Part shown: positions 30,901 through 39,263 of the stretch, in pieces
How positions within the stretch are numbered: position 1 is the first letter of the stretch
Layout of the letters: each line of letters starts with the position of its first letter
Assembly (NCBI RefSeq): GCF_000381925.1
Contig: NZ_KB907307.1
Location: 3,534,001-3,598,000, forward strand
Direction of reading: 5' to 3'
DNA: 64,000 nt
Origin: Nocardia sp. BMG111209
GTDB lineage: Bacteria > Actinomycetota > Actinomycetes > Mycobacteriales > Mycobacteriaceae
The notes under the pieces: model-generated
The model's database searches: none
What the model saw: only the letters and a program-made list of their open reading frames with translations
What the model was told of the DNA's origin: nothing
Program-made: the position numbers and the translations under genes

Positions 30901-31506
30901 ATGCTGGGGCTCTACGTCTCCGGCCATCCGCTCGACGGCGTCGCCCATGTTCTCAACGCGCAGTCCGACACCCAGATCCCGACCATCCTCGGCGGCGATA
31001 TCAAGGACGGCACCCAGGTCACCGTCGGCGGCATCTTCGCCTCGGTCACCCGCCGCATCAACAAGAACGGAATGCCCTGGGCCTCGGCCCAATTGGAGGA
31101 TCTCTCCGGTGGTATCGAGGTGCTGTTCTTCCCGCAGTCGTACTCGGTCTACGGTATGGACGTCACCGAGGACGCGGTGGTCCTGGTGAAGGCCCGCGTC
31201 TCCGCCCGCGACGACCGCATCTCCCTGATCGCCAACGATCTGGTCGTCCCCGACCTGTCGGCCATCGGCGTGGAGAAGCCCCTGTCGGTCATCATCCCCA
31301 CCCGCCTGTGCACCCCCGACAAACTCAGCGCCCTCAAACGGGTCCTCTCCAGCCACCCCGGCACCGCCGACGTCCACATCCGCCACATCGGTTCCCGCGA
31401 GAAGACCACCCTGCTGAAGGTTTCCGACAGCCTCCGGGTCTCCCCGTCGTCGGCATTGATGGGCGACCTGAAGGCACTGCTCGGGCCGGGCTGCCTGGCG
31501 AGCTGA
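27955..31506 (+). CDS. dnaE1: DNA polymerase III alpha subunit DnaE1
   Basis: The replicative polymerase catalytic subunit, 1183 residues, full length for actinobacterial DnaE1. The N-terminal PHP domain ([25 protein letters not shown]) retains its metal-binding His/Asp pattern; in mycobacteria this domain supplies the replicative proofreading exonuclease. The palm carries PDIDIDF with Asp419 and Asp421 as catalytic metal ligands. The [10 protein letters not shown] and [13 protein letters not shown] motifs follow, then an OB-fold domain ([21 protein letters not shown]). GTG 27955 is used. Only 13 bp separate its stop from that of the convergent toxin gene. Confidence 0.97.
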   Translation: MSASPKSFVHLHNHTEYSMLDGAAKITPLFKEAQRLGMSAVGMSDHGNMYGASEFYNTAKKYGVKPIVGIEAYIAPGSRFDSKRVRWGDPSQKSDDISGSGAYTHMTMVAENATGLRNLFKLSSLASIEGQLGKWARMDADIIAAHAEGIIATTGCPSGEVQTRLRLGHEREALEAAAKWQEIFGKENFFLEVMDHGLSIERRVREGLIEVGRKLDIPPLATNDCHYVFESDSANHEALLCVQTGKTLSDPARFKFDGSGYFLKSADDMRAIWDDEVPGACDNTVHIGERVQPYDDVWAHRDRMPIFPVPEGETQSSWLRREVLRGLDRRFPAGPPQEYLDRADYELSVIIEMGFPAYFLVVGDLISHAREVGISVGPGRGSAAGSLVAYAMGITNIDPIPHGLLFERFLNPERVSMPDIDIDFDDRRRGEMVRYATDKWGSDRVAQVITFGTIKTKAALKDSARVQFGQPGFAIADQISKALPPPIMAKDIPLSGIMDPEHERFKEAAEVRELINTNPDVAKIYETARGLEGLIRNAGVHACAVIMSSEPLMDAIPVWKRPQDGAIITGWDYPSCEAIGLLKMDFLGLRNLTVIGDALENIKANRGIDLDLDTLPLEDPPTYELLARGDTLGVFQLDGGAMRDLLRRMQPTGFEDIVAVLALYRPGPMGMNAHNDYADRKNARQEVKPIHPELEEPLKDILRDTYGLIVYQEQIMQIAQKVAGYSLGRADILRRAMGKKKAEVLEAEFEGFEKGMLENGFSKPAIKALWDTILPFAGYAFNKSHAAGYGLVSFWTAYLKANYPAEYMAGLLTSVGDDKDKAAVYLADCRHLGIQVLPPDVNESEHNFASVGNDIRFGMGAVRNVGANVVASIIAARKDKSKFTDFSDYLNKIDAVACTKKVAESLIKAGAFDSLGHPRKGLLLVHSDAIDAVMATKKAEAIGQFDLFGGLDDGDDSVAGVFDVKVPDEEWETKHKLALEREMLGLYVSGHPLDGVAHVLNAQSDTQIPTILGGDIKDGTQVTVGGIFASVTRRINKNGMPWASAQLEDLSGGIEVLFFPQSYSVYGMDVTEDAVVLVKARVSARDDRISLIANDLVVPDLSAIGVEKPLSVIIPTRLCTPDKLSALKRVLSSHPGTADVHIRHIGSREKTTLLKVSDSLRVSPSSALMGDLKALLGPGCLAS

Positions 31507-31519
31507 GGCGACGACCGGA

Positions 31520-34500
31520 TCACATGATGCGGCGGAACGCCAGCCCGATCACCGCACTGTCGTAGCTCTGGCCGTAGCTGTGGAAGCGGCTGTCCACCTG
31601 ATGGATCACGCGCATCGGGTCGGATGCTCGCTGCTGCGGATCCTTGTACTCCATATGGTTGCCGCTGAGCCAGCTGTCGCTCTCCTCCAGATACAACCCG
31701 TAGTCGAAATTGCAGATGCCCCAGCCCTTCGGCTGGAAGAGATCTCTCGACATGTCGACCTGACCGGTCTCCGAATTCGGTGTGAACGCAGCGGGATTCG
31801 GGTCGGTGGCGACCGTCTGCCAATTTCCGTCGTTGTCGCGGTAGTACTCTCCGTTCGGGCCCCGGAGATAATCCTGGCCGGAGTAGAAGTGCTTGGCGAA
31901 CATGACCACATCCCATTCCGAGGGACTGCCGCCGGGCAGATACTGATCGACTCCGCTCAGGCGGCCGAGCACCGGATCCGCCCGGACGGCGGCGAGGAAA
32001 TCCTCCCTGGTGGCGGGCTGCCGGGCCAGGATCTCCTCGAATCTGTGCTTGTAGTCCAGCACCAGTTCCTTGGTTCTCGTACCGTGTTCCAGTTTGGCCG
32101 CCAGACGCTCGTCGGCCAGGGCCGTCCGATCGTCTTCCGATATTTTCAGAACCAGGTCACGGGCCTCCTTGCGGTATCTCGCCAGTTCCTTCTCGTAATA
32201 GTCCACCCGCTCCTGGGCCTGCCGGACCTCCGGAGATCCTCTCGTCGCTCCGGGAGCATTCCGCGCGTTCTCCAGTTCGGTTCTCGCCGTCTCGAGCCAG
32301 CGCGTGAAGTTGTTCACTCCGGCGTTCGCCCGATCCAGCGAACCGAGAGCCTTCTCTGATCGGTAGATATCGAAGTGCGTCGCCGGATCACTGAAGGCCA
32401 GATTCATCGGCGGGCTGGCCTGATCCCGGCCCAGGTGCAACATGCTCACACCGATGCAGCCGCGCTCGAGCGTCGTGATTTCGATACCGTTCAGCGATCG
32501 GCCGATCTTGTTCTCCCACAACCTGATGAAATCGTCCTTCAGATAGACCGCTCGGGTGTCGTCGAGCGGCGGCATCAGTTCGCGCTCGTGCCAATTACCC
32601 TCGACTTGGAGTTCCCCTTCCCGAACTCCCCGGAGCACCCCCAGATCCCTGGTCTGCTCGGCCTCGGTCTCCGCAGGGGGAATCCGCTCCGCCGGTACCT
32701 CCTCGGCACCGGACCGGTCGACCCGCGGCGGCACCTCACCGGCGCGCTCGGCAGGCGCGCTGACCACACCGGCGCGGCTGTCGGGCACACCTTCGGCGCT
32801 CACCCGCCCGACGAACGTCCCTTCCGCGACCGCCCCCGGCAGCGTCACCTCACCGACACGACCACGAGGCCCGCTCTCGCCGACAGGTGCCCGATCCGCA
32901 CCGACGACGGGCCCACTTTCGCCGCCATCCCGAGGGACGGGCGTACCTTCGGATACGAGCGGTTCACCTTCTCGCACAACGGGTTCACCCTCCCGCACAA
33001 CCGGTTCACTCTCCCGCACAACGGGCTCACCTTCCCGCACAACCGGCTCACCCTCCCGCACAACGGGTTCACCCTCCCGCACAACCGGCTCACCCTCCCG
33101 CACAACGGGTTCGCCCTCCCGCACAACCGGCTCACCTTCCCGCACAACGGGTTCACCCTCCCGCACAACCGGCTCACCCTCCCGCACAACGGGTTCACCC
33201 TCCCGCACAACCGGCTCACCCTCCCGCACAACGGGTTCACCTTCTCGCACAACGGGTTCGCCCTCCCGCACAACGGGTTCGCCCTCCCGCACAACGGGCT
33301 CACCCTCCCGCACAACCGGCTCACCCTCCCGCACAACCGGCTCACCCTCCCGCACAACCGGCTCACCCTCCCGCACGCCGGGCTCACCCTCGCGAACAAC
33401 CGTTCCGTCTTCGCGTGTGACGGTATCCCGTTCCTGCACAATGGGTTTACCGTCGCCTGCGACCGGCTCACTCTCTTGCACAACAGGTTCGCCGTCCCGC
33501 ACGACCCGACCGCCTTCGGATGCGGTCGGCGGCGGACCGGAGTTCGGCGGCGGATCGTGCGGGTCGCCGAATTCGCTCCGCACCGAATTGTTCCCCCCGC
33601 CGGGCGGATCGCCGACATGCGGCCCCGATATCTCTCCGGGCGACAGGGGCCCGGTCGGCCCGTGCACCCGCATCGCATGCGGCATCGTGCCGATCACACC
33701 GCCCACGATTCCGGGCAGCACATTTTTCCAACTGAAATTCGGTGCGCCGGTGAAGGGCACGACGGCCAGTACGCCGGCCACGGCGCCGGCGCCGCCACCC
33801 ACCGCCGCACCGCTGAACCGGACGATCGCGCGACCCAGAAACGGCGACCGCACGAAATTACGACCTTCGGCATTCGAGAGCAGCCGGTTCATTCCCGATA
33901 TCGTCCGGCCACCGAGGACCTCGCCGGCCAGCCCGGCCGCGCCACCGGCGAGCACACCCAACCCGATTTCACGCCAGTCGAAATCGCTCCATCGCCGGTT
34001 GCCCTGGACCATCTGTGCGGCTTCGGCCCCGAGCGGAATCAATCCGCCTTGTATCGCACCGAGGGTGACGCCCCGGGAGAGGATCATTTTCCCGAGCCGG
34101 GCGGCGGCGGCACGAGCACCGTCCTGTCCGAGTTTCCCGACCAGATCCCGGACCGCCGCGCGGATGGTGATCCGCGTTGCCGCGGTCGCCGCGGTACCCT
34201 CCACTTCACCGATACCGGGGGCGAACGCGTCGACGGCCAGTTGTGCCACCAAGGCCACCATCGACCCGATGATCACGTACTTCGTGTACTCCGTGAGCAG
34301 CGCATTGTTCAGTAATTGTTCGCCGAGGCTGTAACACTTTCGCACGGCGGTCCCCAGATCACCGTCGAGGTCGATCCCGTGCGCCGTCAGTGCCTTGCCG
34401 GTCTCCCCGGAGATGGCGGTCAATGCGTTCTTCCGTGCGGCGCCGGTCAATTCGGCCACCCCGGCGATGACATCGCCGAGTTCGATCCATGCATGGCCCA

Positions 34501-34594
34501 CCCGGCGCATCGCGTCCTCGTCGCCCTGCGGCCACGGTCCAGCCACCGCCGTGACCACCCAGGAGGGGATTTCGGGCGGAATCGTGAGCGTCAT
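31520..34594 (-). CDS. polymorphic toxin: WXG100-like N-terminus, REGEPVV repeats, C-terminal microbial transglutaminase
   Basis: A 1024-residue modular protein. Residues 1-100 resemble the WXG100-like domain of ESX-exported toxins (PPEIPSWVVTAVAGPWPQGDEDAM). Residues ~100-290 contain hydrophobic and glycine-zipper segments (LGVLAGGAAGLAGEVLGG; GGGAGAVAGVLAVV). About 20 REGEPVV heptapeptides span ~400-545. From ~670 the chain matches Streptomyces mobaraensis transglutaminase as I recall it: RGCIGV (Cys713), FAKHFYSGQD, VDMSRD, NFDYG (Asp964) and SGNHMEY (His980), the Cys-Asp-His triad. The likely reaction is protein Gln-Lys crosslinking or Gln deamidation in a target cell. It is last in a four-gene unit; the 93-aa gene 49 bp upstream could encode its immunity protein. 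Confidence 0.82.
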   Translation of the reverse strand: MTLTIPPEIPSWVVTAVAGPWPQGDEDAMRRVGHAWIELGDVIAGVAELTGAARKNALTAISGETGKALTAHGIDLDGDLGTAVRKCYSLGEQLLNNALLTEYTKYVIIGSMVALVAQLAVDAFAPGIGEVEGTAATAATRITIRAAVRDLVGKLGQDGARAAAARLGKMILSRGVTLGAIQGGLIPLGAEAAQMVQGNRRWSDFDWREIGLGVLAGGAAGLAGEVLGGRTISGMNRLLSNAEGRNFVRSPFLGRAIVRFSGAAVGGGAGAVAGVLAVVPFTGAPNFSWKNVLPGIVGGVIGTMPHAMRVHGPTGPLSPGEISGPHVGDPPGGGNNSVRSEFGDPHDPPPNSGPPPTASEGGRVVRDGEPVVQESEPVAGDGKPIVQERDTVTREDGTVVREGEPGVREGEPVVREGEPVVREGEPVVREGEPVVREGEPVVREGEPVVREGEPVVREGEPVVREGEPVVREGEPVVREGEPVVREGEPVVREGEPVVREGEPVVREGEPVVREGEPVVREGEPVVRESEPVVREGEPVVREGEPLVSEGTPVPRDGGESGPVVGADRAPVGESGPRGRVGEVTLPGAVAEGTFVGRVSAEGVPDSRAGVVSAPAERAGEVPPRVDRSGAEEVPAERIPPAETEAEQTRDLGVLRGVREGELQVEGNWHERELMPPLDDTRAVYLKDDFIRLWENKIGRSLNGIEITTLERGCIGVSMLHLGRDQASPPMNLAFSDPATHFDIYRSEKALGSLDRANAGVNNFTRWLETARTELENARNAPGATRGSPEVRQAQERVDYYEKELARYRKEARDLVLKISEDDRTALADERLAAKLEHGTRTKELVLDYKHRFEEILARQPATREDFLAAVRADPVLGRLSGVDQYLPGGSPSEWDVVMFAKHFYSGQDYLRGPNGEYYRDNDGNWQTVATDPNPAAFTPNSETGQVDMSRDLFQPKGWGICNFDYGLYLEESDSWLSGNHMEYKDPQQRASDPMRVIHQVDSRFHSYGQSYDSAVIGLAFRRIM
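32960..33399. repeat. about twenty 21-bp tandem repeats encoding REGEPVV
   Basis: In-frame 21-bp direct repeats inside the toxin gene. On the plus strand most units read CACAACGGG or CACAACCGG followed by a TTC/CTC-AC-CTCCCG variant. In the middle of the array the GGG and CGG forms alternate, giving a 42-bp higher-order unit and pointing to recent unequal exchange or slippage. The protein repeat is nearly invariant while synonymous sites differ, so copies are under protein-level constraint. It is a repetitive charged linker, not a CRISPR array. Confidence 0.93.
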
Positions 34595-34643
34595 CGACAG
34601 TACCGACCTCGCGCCTCGTTCCGGCCGCGCCGACCGTCACCTC

Positions 34644-34925
34644 TCAGTCGGAAATACGCTCCCATATCGCGTCTCGGACGAGGTAACGGCGACCGATACC
34701 ATGCATTGCCTCACCATATTCGTTGCGCAGATCGGCGTCGTCGCCCTCGGCGATCAGCGTACCCGAAACCTCGAATCCGAGGTTCACCTCGTCCGCGGCC
34801 CATTCGGACAGGCCGGAAATGAATACCAGATCCCTGGGCCCGCACCACAATACGGCCCTGTCGTCGACATTGTCCGCAACTCCGAACAGGGTGACCGGTT
34901 CGTTCAGGTACTGCTCGAAGTCCAT
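34644..34925 (-). CDS. small acidic protein, candidate immunity protein of the transglutaminase toxin
   Basis: A 93-residue cytoplasmic-type protein (MDFEQYLNEPVTLFGVADN...), strongly acidic, with no signal peptide or membrane helix, and with a GGGGAG Shine-Dalgarno three bases before the ATG. It contains no lysine and only one glutamine, so it could scarcely be a transglutaminase substrate. I do not recognise its family. Its place directly before the toxin (49 bp), in the same transcription unit, makes it the best immunity candidate, although immunity genes more often follow their toxin. A secretion chaperone is the main alternative. Confidence 0.6.
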   Translation of the reverse strand: MDFEQYLNEPVTLFGVADNVDDRAVLWCGPRDLVFISGLSEWAADEVNLGFEVSGTLIAEGDDADLRNEYGEAMHGIGRRYLVRDAIWERISD

Positions 34926-35004
34926 GATCTCCCCGACCGTGGTTGTGCGTGCGTCGCCACAACTTTACTGGGCACGAACGAATGATTCTTCTCGTCCCCG
35001 GACG

Positions 35005-35481
35005 CTATTCGTCCTCGGAATCGTCTTCCGGTGCCGGTGTAGCGACGGGACGGGCGGCCGCGGTGACAATGTCCCGGATCTCGCGCAGGCTCGGCGCCCC
35101 GGGAAACAGATCCGGAAGGTCGGGCAGAGCTTCCACGACTCCGGTGAGGGGTGCGGTGATCTCGGCGCGCTGCTGCTGTGCCGCGAGCGCCGCGGACCGG
35201 GCCGCCTCGGTGATCGATGCGGCCAGCCGCGCGGGTGGCGCCGCCTGGTAGGCATTCGCGGCCAACCGCACCTCGACCACGATCCCGTAGGCGTCCACCA
35301 CCACTTCGGCCAGCCGATCGGACGACCATACCGACGAGCGGGAGCGCGACAATCGCTCGACGACGCCGGGCAGGTCGGCACGCTGCTGATCGAGCCCGTC
35401 GAGCAGCGAATCCGTGAGCCGCTTCATCTCCGCCGCGGCGGCCTGTAATTCGGCCGTGTCCGGCCGGTCGAATGCGGACAT
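35005..35481 (-). CDS. YbaB/EbfC-like protein of ESX-type cassette
   Basis: A 158-residue, mostly helical protein: a long N-terminal helix (ELQAAAAEMKRLTDSLLDGLDQQ) precedes a strand pattern SSDRLAEVVVDAYGIVVEVRLAANAY resembling the YbaB/EbfC nucleoid-protein fold, and it ends in an acidic tail (PAPEDDSEDE). Such proteins commonly accompany WXG100 genes in actinobacteria (compare EspL), where they may act as chaperones or assembly factors. The ATG at 35481 lies one turn after the preceding stop, with GAAGGA as ribosome site, so it is coupled to the WXG100-like gene. Confidence 0.65.
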   Translation of the reverse strand: MSAFDRPDTAELQAAAAEMKRLTDSLLDGLDQQRADLPGVVERLSRSRSSVWSSDRLAEVVVDAYGIVVEVRLAANAYQAAPPARLAASITEAARSAALAAQQQRAEITAPLTGVVEALPDLPDLFPGAPSLREIRDIVTAAARPVATPAPEDDSEDE

Positions 35482-35484
35482 CGT

Positions 35485-36573
35485 TCATCCTTCACCAGTG
35501 GTGCGCGGGGCCGGGGCGGGTGCGGTGCGTGTCGATGCGGACCACGGGGTCGCGCCGCCCGAACGGGTGACGGTCACCCGCGGTCCGGGCTCGGCGGCCG
35601 ATGCGTCCGGGATGGCGTCGACCGAGTTCACCGGCTCGGGCGACTCGCCGGGTTGCGGCTTCTTCGTTCGCCGATCGTCCTTGTCCTTGCGGCGTGCGGG
35701 TCGGGGACGGGCCCAGGGGTTGCGCGGCATCGGGTCCCGGTCCGGGTCCGCGACAGCGGGTGAGCGTGGGCCGGCCACCGTCGCCGCGACGCTCTCGCCC
35801 GCGACCGTCGGGCCGGACGTATCGACGCCCGACGGTCCCACCGTGATCGGACCGGCGGGCCGGGCCGGGCCTGCCGCTGCCGCATTCGCCGCGGCGGCAC
35901 CACGCGACGAACCGGCCTCTCCGCCACGCTGATCCGTCGCTCCGGAACCCCTGCCGGGTGCCGATCCGCCCGGTGACCCGGCCGGAGTCGACGATCCCGG
36001 CGCCGTCACCCCGGGCCCGGATCCGGTCGGCGCGCGGGATCCGCTCGCACCGGAATTCGGTGCCGCGGTGCCGGCGAGCCACGAGTTCGGTGCGGCGCTC
36101 ACGGCGGGACGACCCGGGCTCGCCGCACCGGAATATCCCGGCCGGGCGACCGCGGACGGCGCGACGGTGGCCGCCGTGGCCGGCAACCCGGTGGCGGTGG
36201 GAAGTCCGGTGGCGGTGGACAATCCCGTCGTGGTGTTCCCCGGCCCGACCGCGGCCCGGTCGCCCTCGCGGGACACCGCCCGGCCGCCGATGTCGTCCTG
36301 CCGGTCGAACGAGTCCGCGGTAGCGGCGAGGTTACCGCCGGTCCGTTGGAGGATCTCGGCGAGGCCGGCGACATTCCGGATGGTCTCGTCGGCATCGGGC
36401 TGGTAGGTCTGTGCGAACTGGCGGCCGGGATCGTCGTCACCCCAGCATCGCCCTTCGGCGGCCAGGACCGATTGCAGCCGTGACAACGCTGTGGTCAGGT
36501 CGGCACCGGCGCCTCGATAAATCGGGGCCTGCGCGGCAATTTCCGATGGGTCGACCGTGAAGATGTCGGCCAT
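35485..36573 (-). CDS. WXG100-like ESX-type secretion substrate with Pro/Thr-rich tail
   Basis: A 362-residue protein. Residues 1-95 form a WXG100-like helical hairpin (FTVDPSEIAAQAPIYRGAGADLTTALSRL, turn CWGDDD, then IRNVAGLAEILQRTGGNLAATADSFDRQ). The rest is low-complexity Pro/Ala/Gly/Thr sequence with a basic patch (RPARRKDKDDRRTKKP). ATG 36573 is preceded by GAGGA. It is the first gene of the toxin cassette and a plausible export partner for the toxin. No ESX ATPase or membrane genes are in the window, so export would rely on a system encoded elsewhere. Confidence 0.75.
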   Translation of the reverse strand: MADIFTVDPSEIAAQAPIYRGAGADLTTALSRLQSVLAAEGRCWGDDDPGRQFAQTYQPDADETIRNVAGLAEILQRTGGNLAATADSFDRQDDIGGRAVSREGDRAAVGPGNTTTGLSTATGLPTATGLPATAATVAPSAVARPGYSGAASPGRPAVSAAPNSWLAGTAAPNSGASGSRAPTGSGPGVTAPGSSTPAGSPGGSAPGRGSGATDQRGGEAGSSRGAAAANAAAAGPARPAGPITVGPSGVDTSGPTVAGESVAATVAGPRSPAVADPDRDPMPRNPWARPRPARRKDKDDRRTKKPQPGESPEPVNSVDAIPDASAAEPGPRVTVTRSGGATPWSASTRTAPAPAPRTTGEG

Positions 36574-36703
36574 ACGCACTCGTCCTCATCCGGCTGGGTG
36601 TCGGCGGTGAACATGTCGGCAACGACTCCGCACCAGTGTGGACTCTGCCGCACATCGGGGAACCCGCGCAACTATTGCCAGCGATGGGAACTCGCCGCGG
36701 CGG

Positions 36704-37339
36704 TCACAGCCAGGTCGGGTCGCCGAAGATCGCACCGCTGTCGTCGACCTCGGCGGATTTCGCGTACACGTAGGCATATTCGCGAATGGTGACCGGTCCC
36801 TCGCAGGAGTTCACGATGATGTGGAAGTCGCGGATGATCGTGGAGACGGTCTTGCCCGGGATCAGTTCCTTCTCGGCGAGTTGCACTTCCTTCACCTCGC
36901 CGGGCGCGATGTTGACCGTCGCCAGCGGCTCGGGGGCCAGGTATCCGTTGAAGGTCCACGGGTTGGTGGCGCCGGGGGTGTAGACGAAACCCCCCAGTTC
37001 CTCGGACTGACTGCCGAGCGTGGCGAGGGTGACCGCGACCGCGCACCCCACGTGGTACCCGGTGCGCAGCACACCCCCCGCGGGACCCTCGATACTGGCG
37101 TAGGAGACGAGGCTGACGAACGCCTCGCGCGTGGTGCCGACCATGTTGATCGGCGGTAGCCGGTTGACCGTCTCGTCCCGGGTGCCGACGGTGAAGCTGC
37201 CGAACGGTGATTCGAAGGACCGCTCGTGCGGCGCCATCGGCATGATGTCCGCGACGGCAGGCGGTGCCGATCCTGCGCCGACCGCGACGGTGGCGGCGAC
37301 CAGCCCCATCATCGTCATCCGTCTCGCCCCGAACCTCAT
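36704..37339 (-). CDS. MspA-family porin
   Basis: A 211-residue secreted protein with a signal peptide (MTMMGLVAATVAVGAGSAPPAVA, cleavage near residue 31) and a mature beta-rich domain with MspA features: DGRxxx-like TVGTRDETVNRLPPINM, TGYHVGCAVAVTLATLG and a C-terminal beta stretch. MspA porins form octameric channels through the mycolate outer membrane, taking up small hydrophilic solutes such as sugars. ATG 37339 was chosen because it starts just before the basic n-region; the longer frame has no merit. It is 131 bp upstream of the WXG100 gene on the same strand and divergent from the arabinose operon. Confidence 0.88.
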   Translation of the reverse strand: MRFGARRMTMMGLVAATVAVGAGSAPPAVADIMPMAPHERSFESPFGSFTVGTRDETVNRLPPINMVGTTREAFVSLVSYASIEGPAGGVLRTGYHVGCAVAVTLATLGSQSEELGGFVYTPGATNPWTFNGYLAPEPLATVNIAPGEVKEVQLAEKELIPGKTVSTIIRDFHIIVNSCEGPVTIREYAYVYAKSAEVDDSGAIFGDPTWL

Positions 37340-37538
37340 GGGCTGGACTTTAATAGCCGATGGCTGTTTCACATCCGCGGACACGCGGGCGTTCGACCAT
37401 CGATTCACGGTTGTGAACGCTCACACCGCCTGTTCGGGACCGATTTCGGGACACAGTCGGCCACTGTCCATTTTACGCTTCAATTCGGCTGCGCCGCACC
37501 CGAAACCGCTGATCCGCACCGGTGGATCCGGACATATC

Positions 37539-37583
37539 TTGACACTTGACCAGTGTCCCAGGTAACAATGTGCGCGTTAACAT
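37539..37583 (+). promoter_or_regulatory. araB promoter with overlapping LacI-type operator
   Basis: TTGACA (37539-37544) and TAACAA (37563-37568), 18 bp apart, form a good sigma-A-like promoter. TGTGCGCGTTAACA (37569-37582) directly follows the -10 and matches the lacI/ytfQ operator (46916-46929) at 12 of 14 bases. A second palindrome, GACACT-N5-AGTGTC (37541-37557), lies between the promoter elements. Repression by the LacI protein at 45.7-46.7 kb is inferred. Confidence 0.65.
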
Positions 37584-37598
37584 AGCTGGGAGCAATGC

Positions 37599-39263
37599 AT
37601 GACCGACAAGTACGTGGTCGGTGTCGATTTCGGCACACTGTCCGGCCGTGCGCTGGTGGTCCGCGTGCGGGACGGGGCCGAGCTGGGCACCGCCGTCACC
37701 GGATATCGCCACGGCGTCATCGACCGCACCCTGCCGGCCTCCGGGGCGGCCCTGCCACCGGATTGGGCATTGCAGGATCCCGGGGACTACCTCGACGTCC
37801 TGCGCGGCGCGGTACCCGCGGCGGTCGCGGCGGCGGGTGTCGATCCGGATGACATCGTCGGCATCGCCACCGATTTCACCGCCTGCACGGTACTGCCCGC
37901 GCTCGCCGACGGGACGCCGCTGTGCCGACTGCCGGAGTACGCCGACCGGCCGCACGCCTACCCCAAATTGTGGAAGCACCACGCCGCCCAGGGCCAGGCC
38001 GATCGGATCAACGCGCTGGCCCACGACCGGGACGAGCCGTGGATCGGCCGCTACGGCGGCCGCATCTCCGCGGAGTGGGAGTTCGCCAAGGGCCTGCAAC
38101 TGCTTGAGGAGGATCCCGAAATCTATGCCGCCGCAGCGCGTTTCATCGAAGCGGCGGACTGGATCGTGTGGCAGCTGGCCGGCGTGGAGACCCGCAACGT
38201 GTGCACCGCCGGGTACAAGGGCATCCATCAGGACGGCGCGTGGCCCGGCCGGGACTACCTCGCCGCCCTGAATCCCGGATTCGCCGATTTCGTCGGCAAA
38301 CTCGCGCACCCGCTGTCCCCGCTGGGCGCCCGGGCCGGCGGCCTCACCGCGGTGGCGGCGGAGTGGACCGGGCTGCGTCCCGGGATCGCGGTGGCCGTCG
38401 GCAACGTCGACGCGCACGTGACCGCACCCGCCGCGCAGGCCGTGGCCGACGGCCGGATGCTCGCGGTGATGGGCACCTCCACCTGCCACGTCATGAACGC
38501 CGACCGGCTCGCCGAGGTGCCCGGCATGTGCGGTGTGGTCGACGGCGGAATCGTCTCGGGCAGTTGGGGTTACGAGGCCGGGCAGAGCGGTGTCGGCGAT
38601 GTCTTCGCCTGGTTCGTGGACTCCTCGCTGCCGCGGTCGTACGCCGAGCGGGCCGCGGCGCTGGGGCTGGATCCGCACGAACATCTGACCGAGCTAGCCG
38701 CGCGGCAGCGCGTGGGCGAGCACGGGCTGATCGCGCTGGACTGGCACAACGGCAACCGCTCGGTGCTGGTCGACCACGACCTGTCCGGGGTGGTCGTCGG
38801 CCTGACGCTGGCCACCGCCCCCGAGGACGTCTACCGGGCGCTGCTGGAGGCCACCGCCTTCGGAACCCGCGTCATCATCGACGCTTTCGAGGCGGCGGGC
38901 GTCGCGGTCCGGGAGTTGATCGTCGCCGGCGGCCTGCTGAAGAACGCGCTGCTGATGCAGATCTACGCCGATGTCACCCGGCTGCCGCTGTCGGTCCTGG
39001 ACTCCGAACAGGGCCCGGCGCTGGGCTCGGCGATCCACGCGGCCGTCGCCGCGGACGCCTATCCGGACGTGCGGACCGCGTCGGCGGCGATGGGCCGGGT
39101 GCGCCGCGCCGCCTATCTGCCCGATCCGGACCGGGCCGCCGCCTACGACGCGCTCTACGCCGAATATCGGCGCCTGCACGACCATTTCGGCCGCGGCGGC
39201 AACGACGTGCTGCACCGCCTGCGCCGCATCCGCAACGAGGCCCGCAAGGAGGGCACCGCATGA
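37599..39263 (+). CDS. araB: ribulokinase AraB
   Basis: A FGGY-family kinase phosphorylating L-ribulose to ribulose 5-phosphate. The 554-residue protein starts YVVGVDFGTLSGRALVV (phosphate loop) and contains TACTVLP, GGRISAEWEFAKGLQLLEEDPE, and the ATP-site region GTSTCHVM ... GIVSGSWGYEAGQSGVGD, typical of AraB. It is first in the araB-araD-araA operon; its stop overlaps the araD start (ATGA). The promoter 16-60 bp upstream carries a LacI-type operator. Confidence 0.94.
   Translation: MTDKYVVGVDFGTLSGRALVVRVRDGAELGTAVTGYRHGVIDRTLPASGAALPPDWALQDPGDYLDVLRGAVPAAVAAAGVDPDDIVGIATDFTACTVLPALADGTPLCRLPEYADRPHAYPKLWKHHAAQGQADRINALAHDRDEPWIGRYGGRISAEWEFAKGLQLLEEDPEIYAAAARFIEAADWIVWQLAGVETRNVCTAGYKGIHQDGAWPGRDYLAALNPGFADFVGKLAHPLSPLGARAGGLTAVAAEWTGLRPGIAVAVGNVDAHVTAPAAQAVADGRMLAVMGTSTCHVMNADRLAEVPGMCGVVDGGIVSGSWGYEAGQSGVGDVFAWFVDSSLPRSYAERAAALGLDPHEHLTELAARQRVGEHGLIALDWHNGNRSVLVDHDLSGVVVGLTLATAPEDVYRALLEATAFGTRVIIDAFEAAGVAVRELIVAGGLLKNALLMQIYADVTRLPLSVLDSEQGPALGSAIHAAVAADAYPDVRTASAAMGRVRRAAYLPDPDRAAAYDALYAEYRRLHDHFGRGGNDVLHRLRRIRNEARKEGTA

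Noticed and set aside
32960..33399. CRISPR-like look of the regularly repeated DNA
   Set aside because: Units are contiguous, in frame and 21 bp long with no variable spacers; no cas genes are nearby.
32375..34315. 646-residue plus-strand frame with HNGFTLP repeats (and a 592-residue one with TTGSPSR repeats)
   Set aside because: Both arise from reading the 21-bp toxin repeats in other frames; the transglutaminase and WXG100-like motifs identify the minus frame as real.
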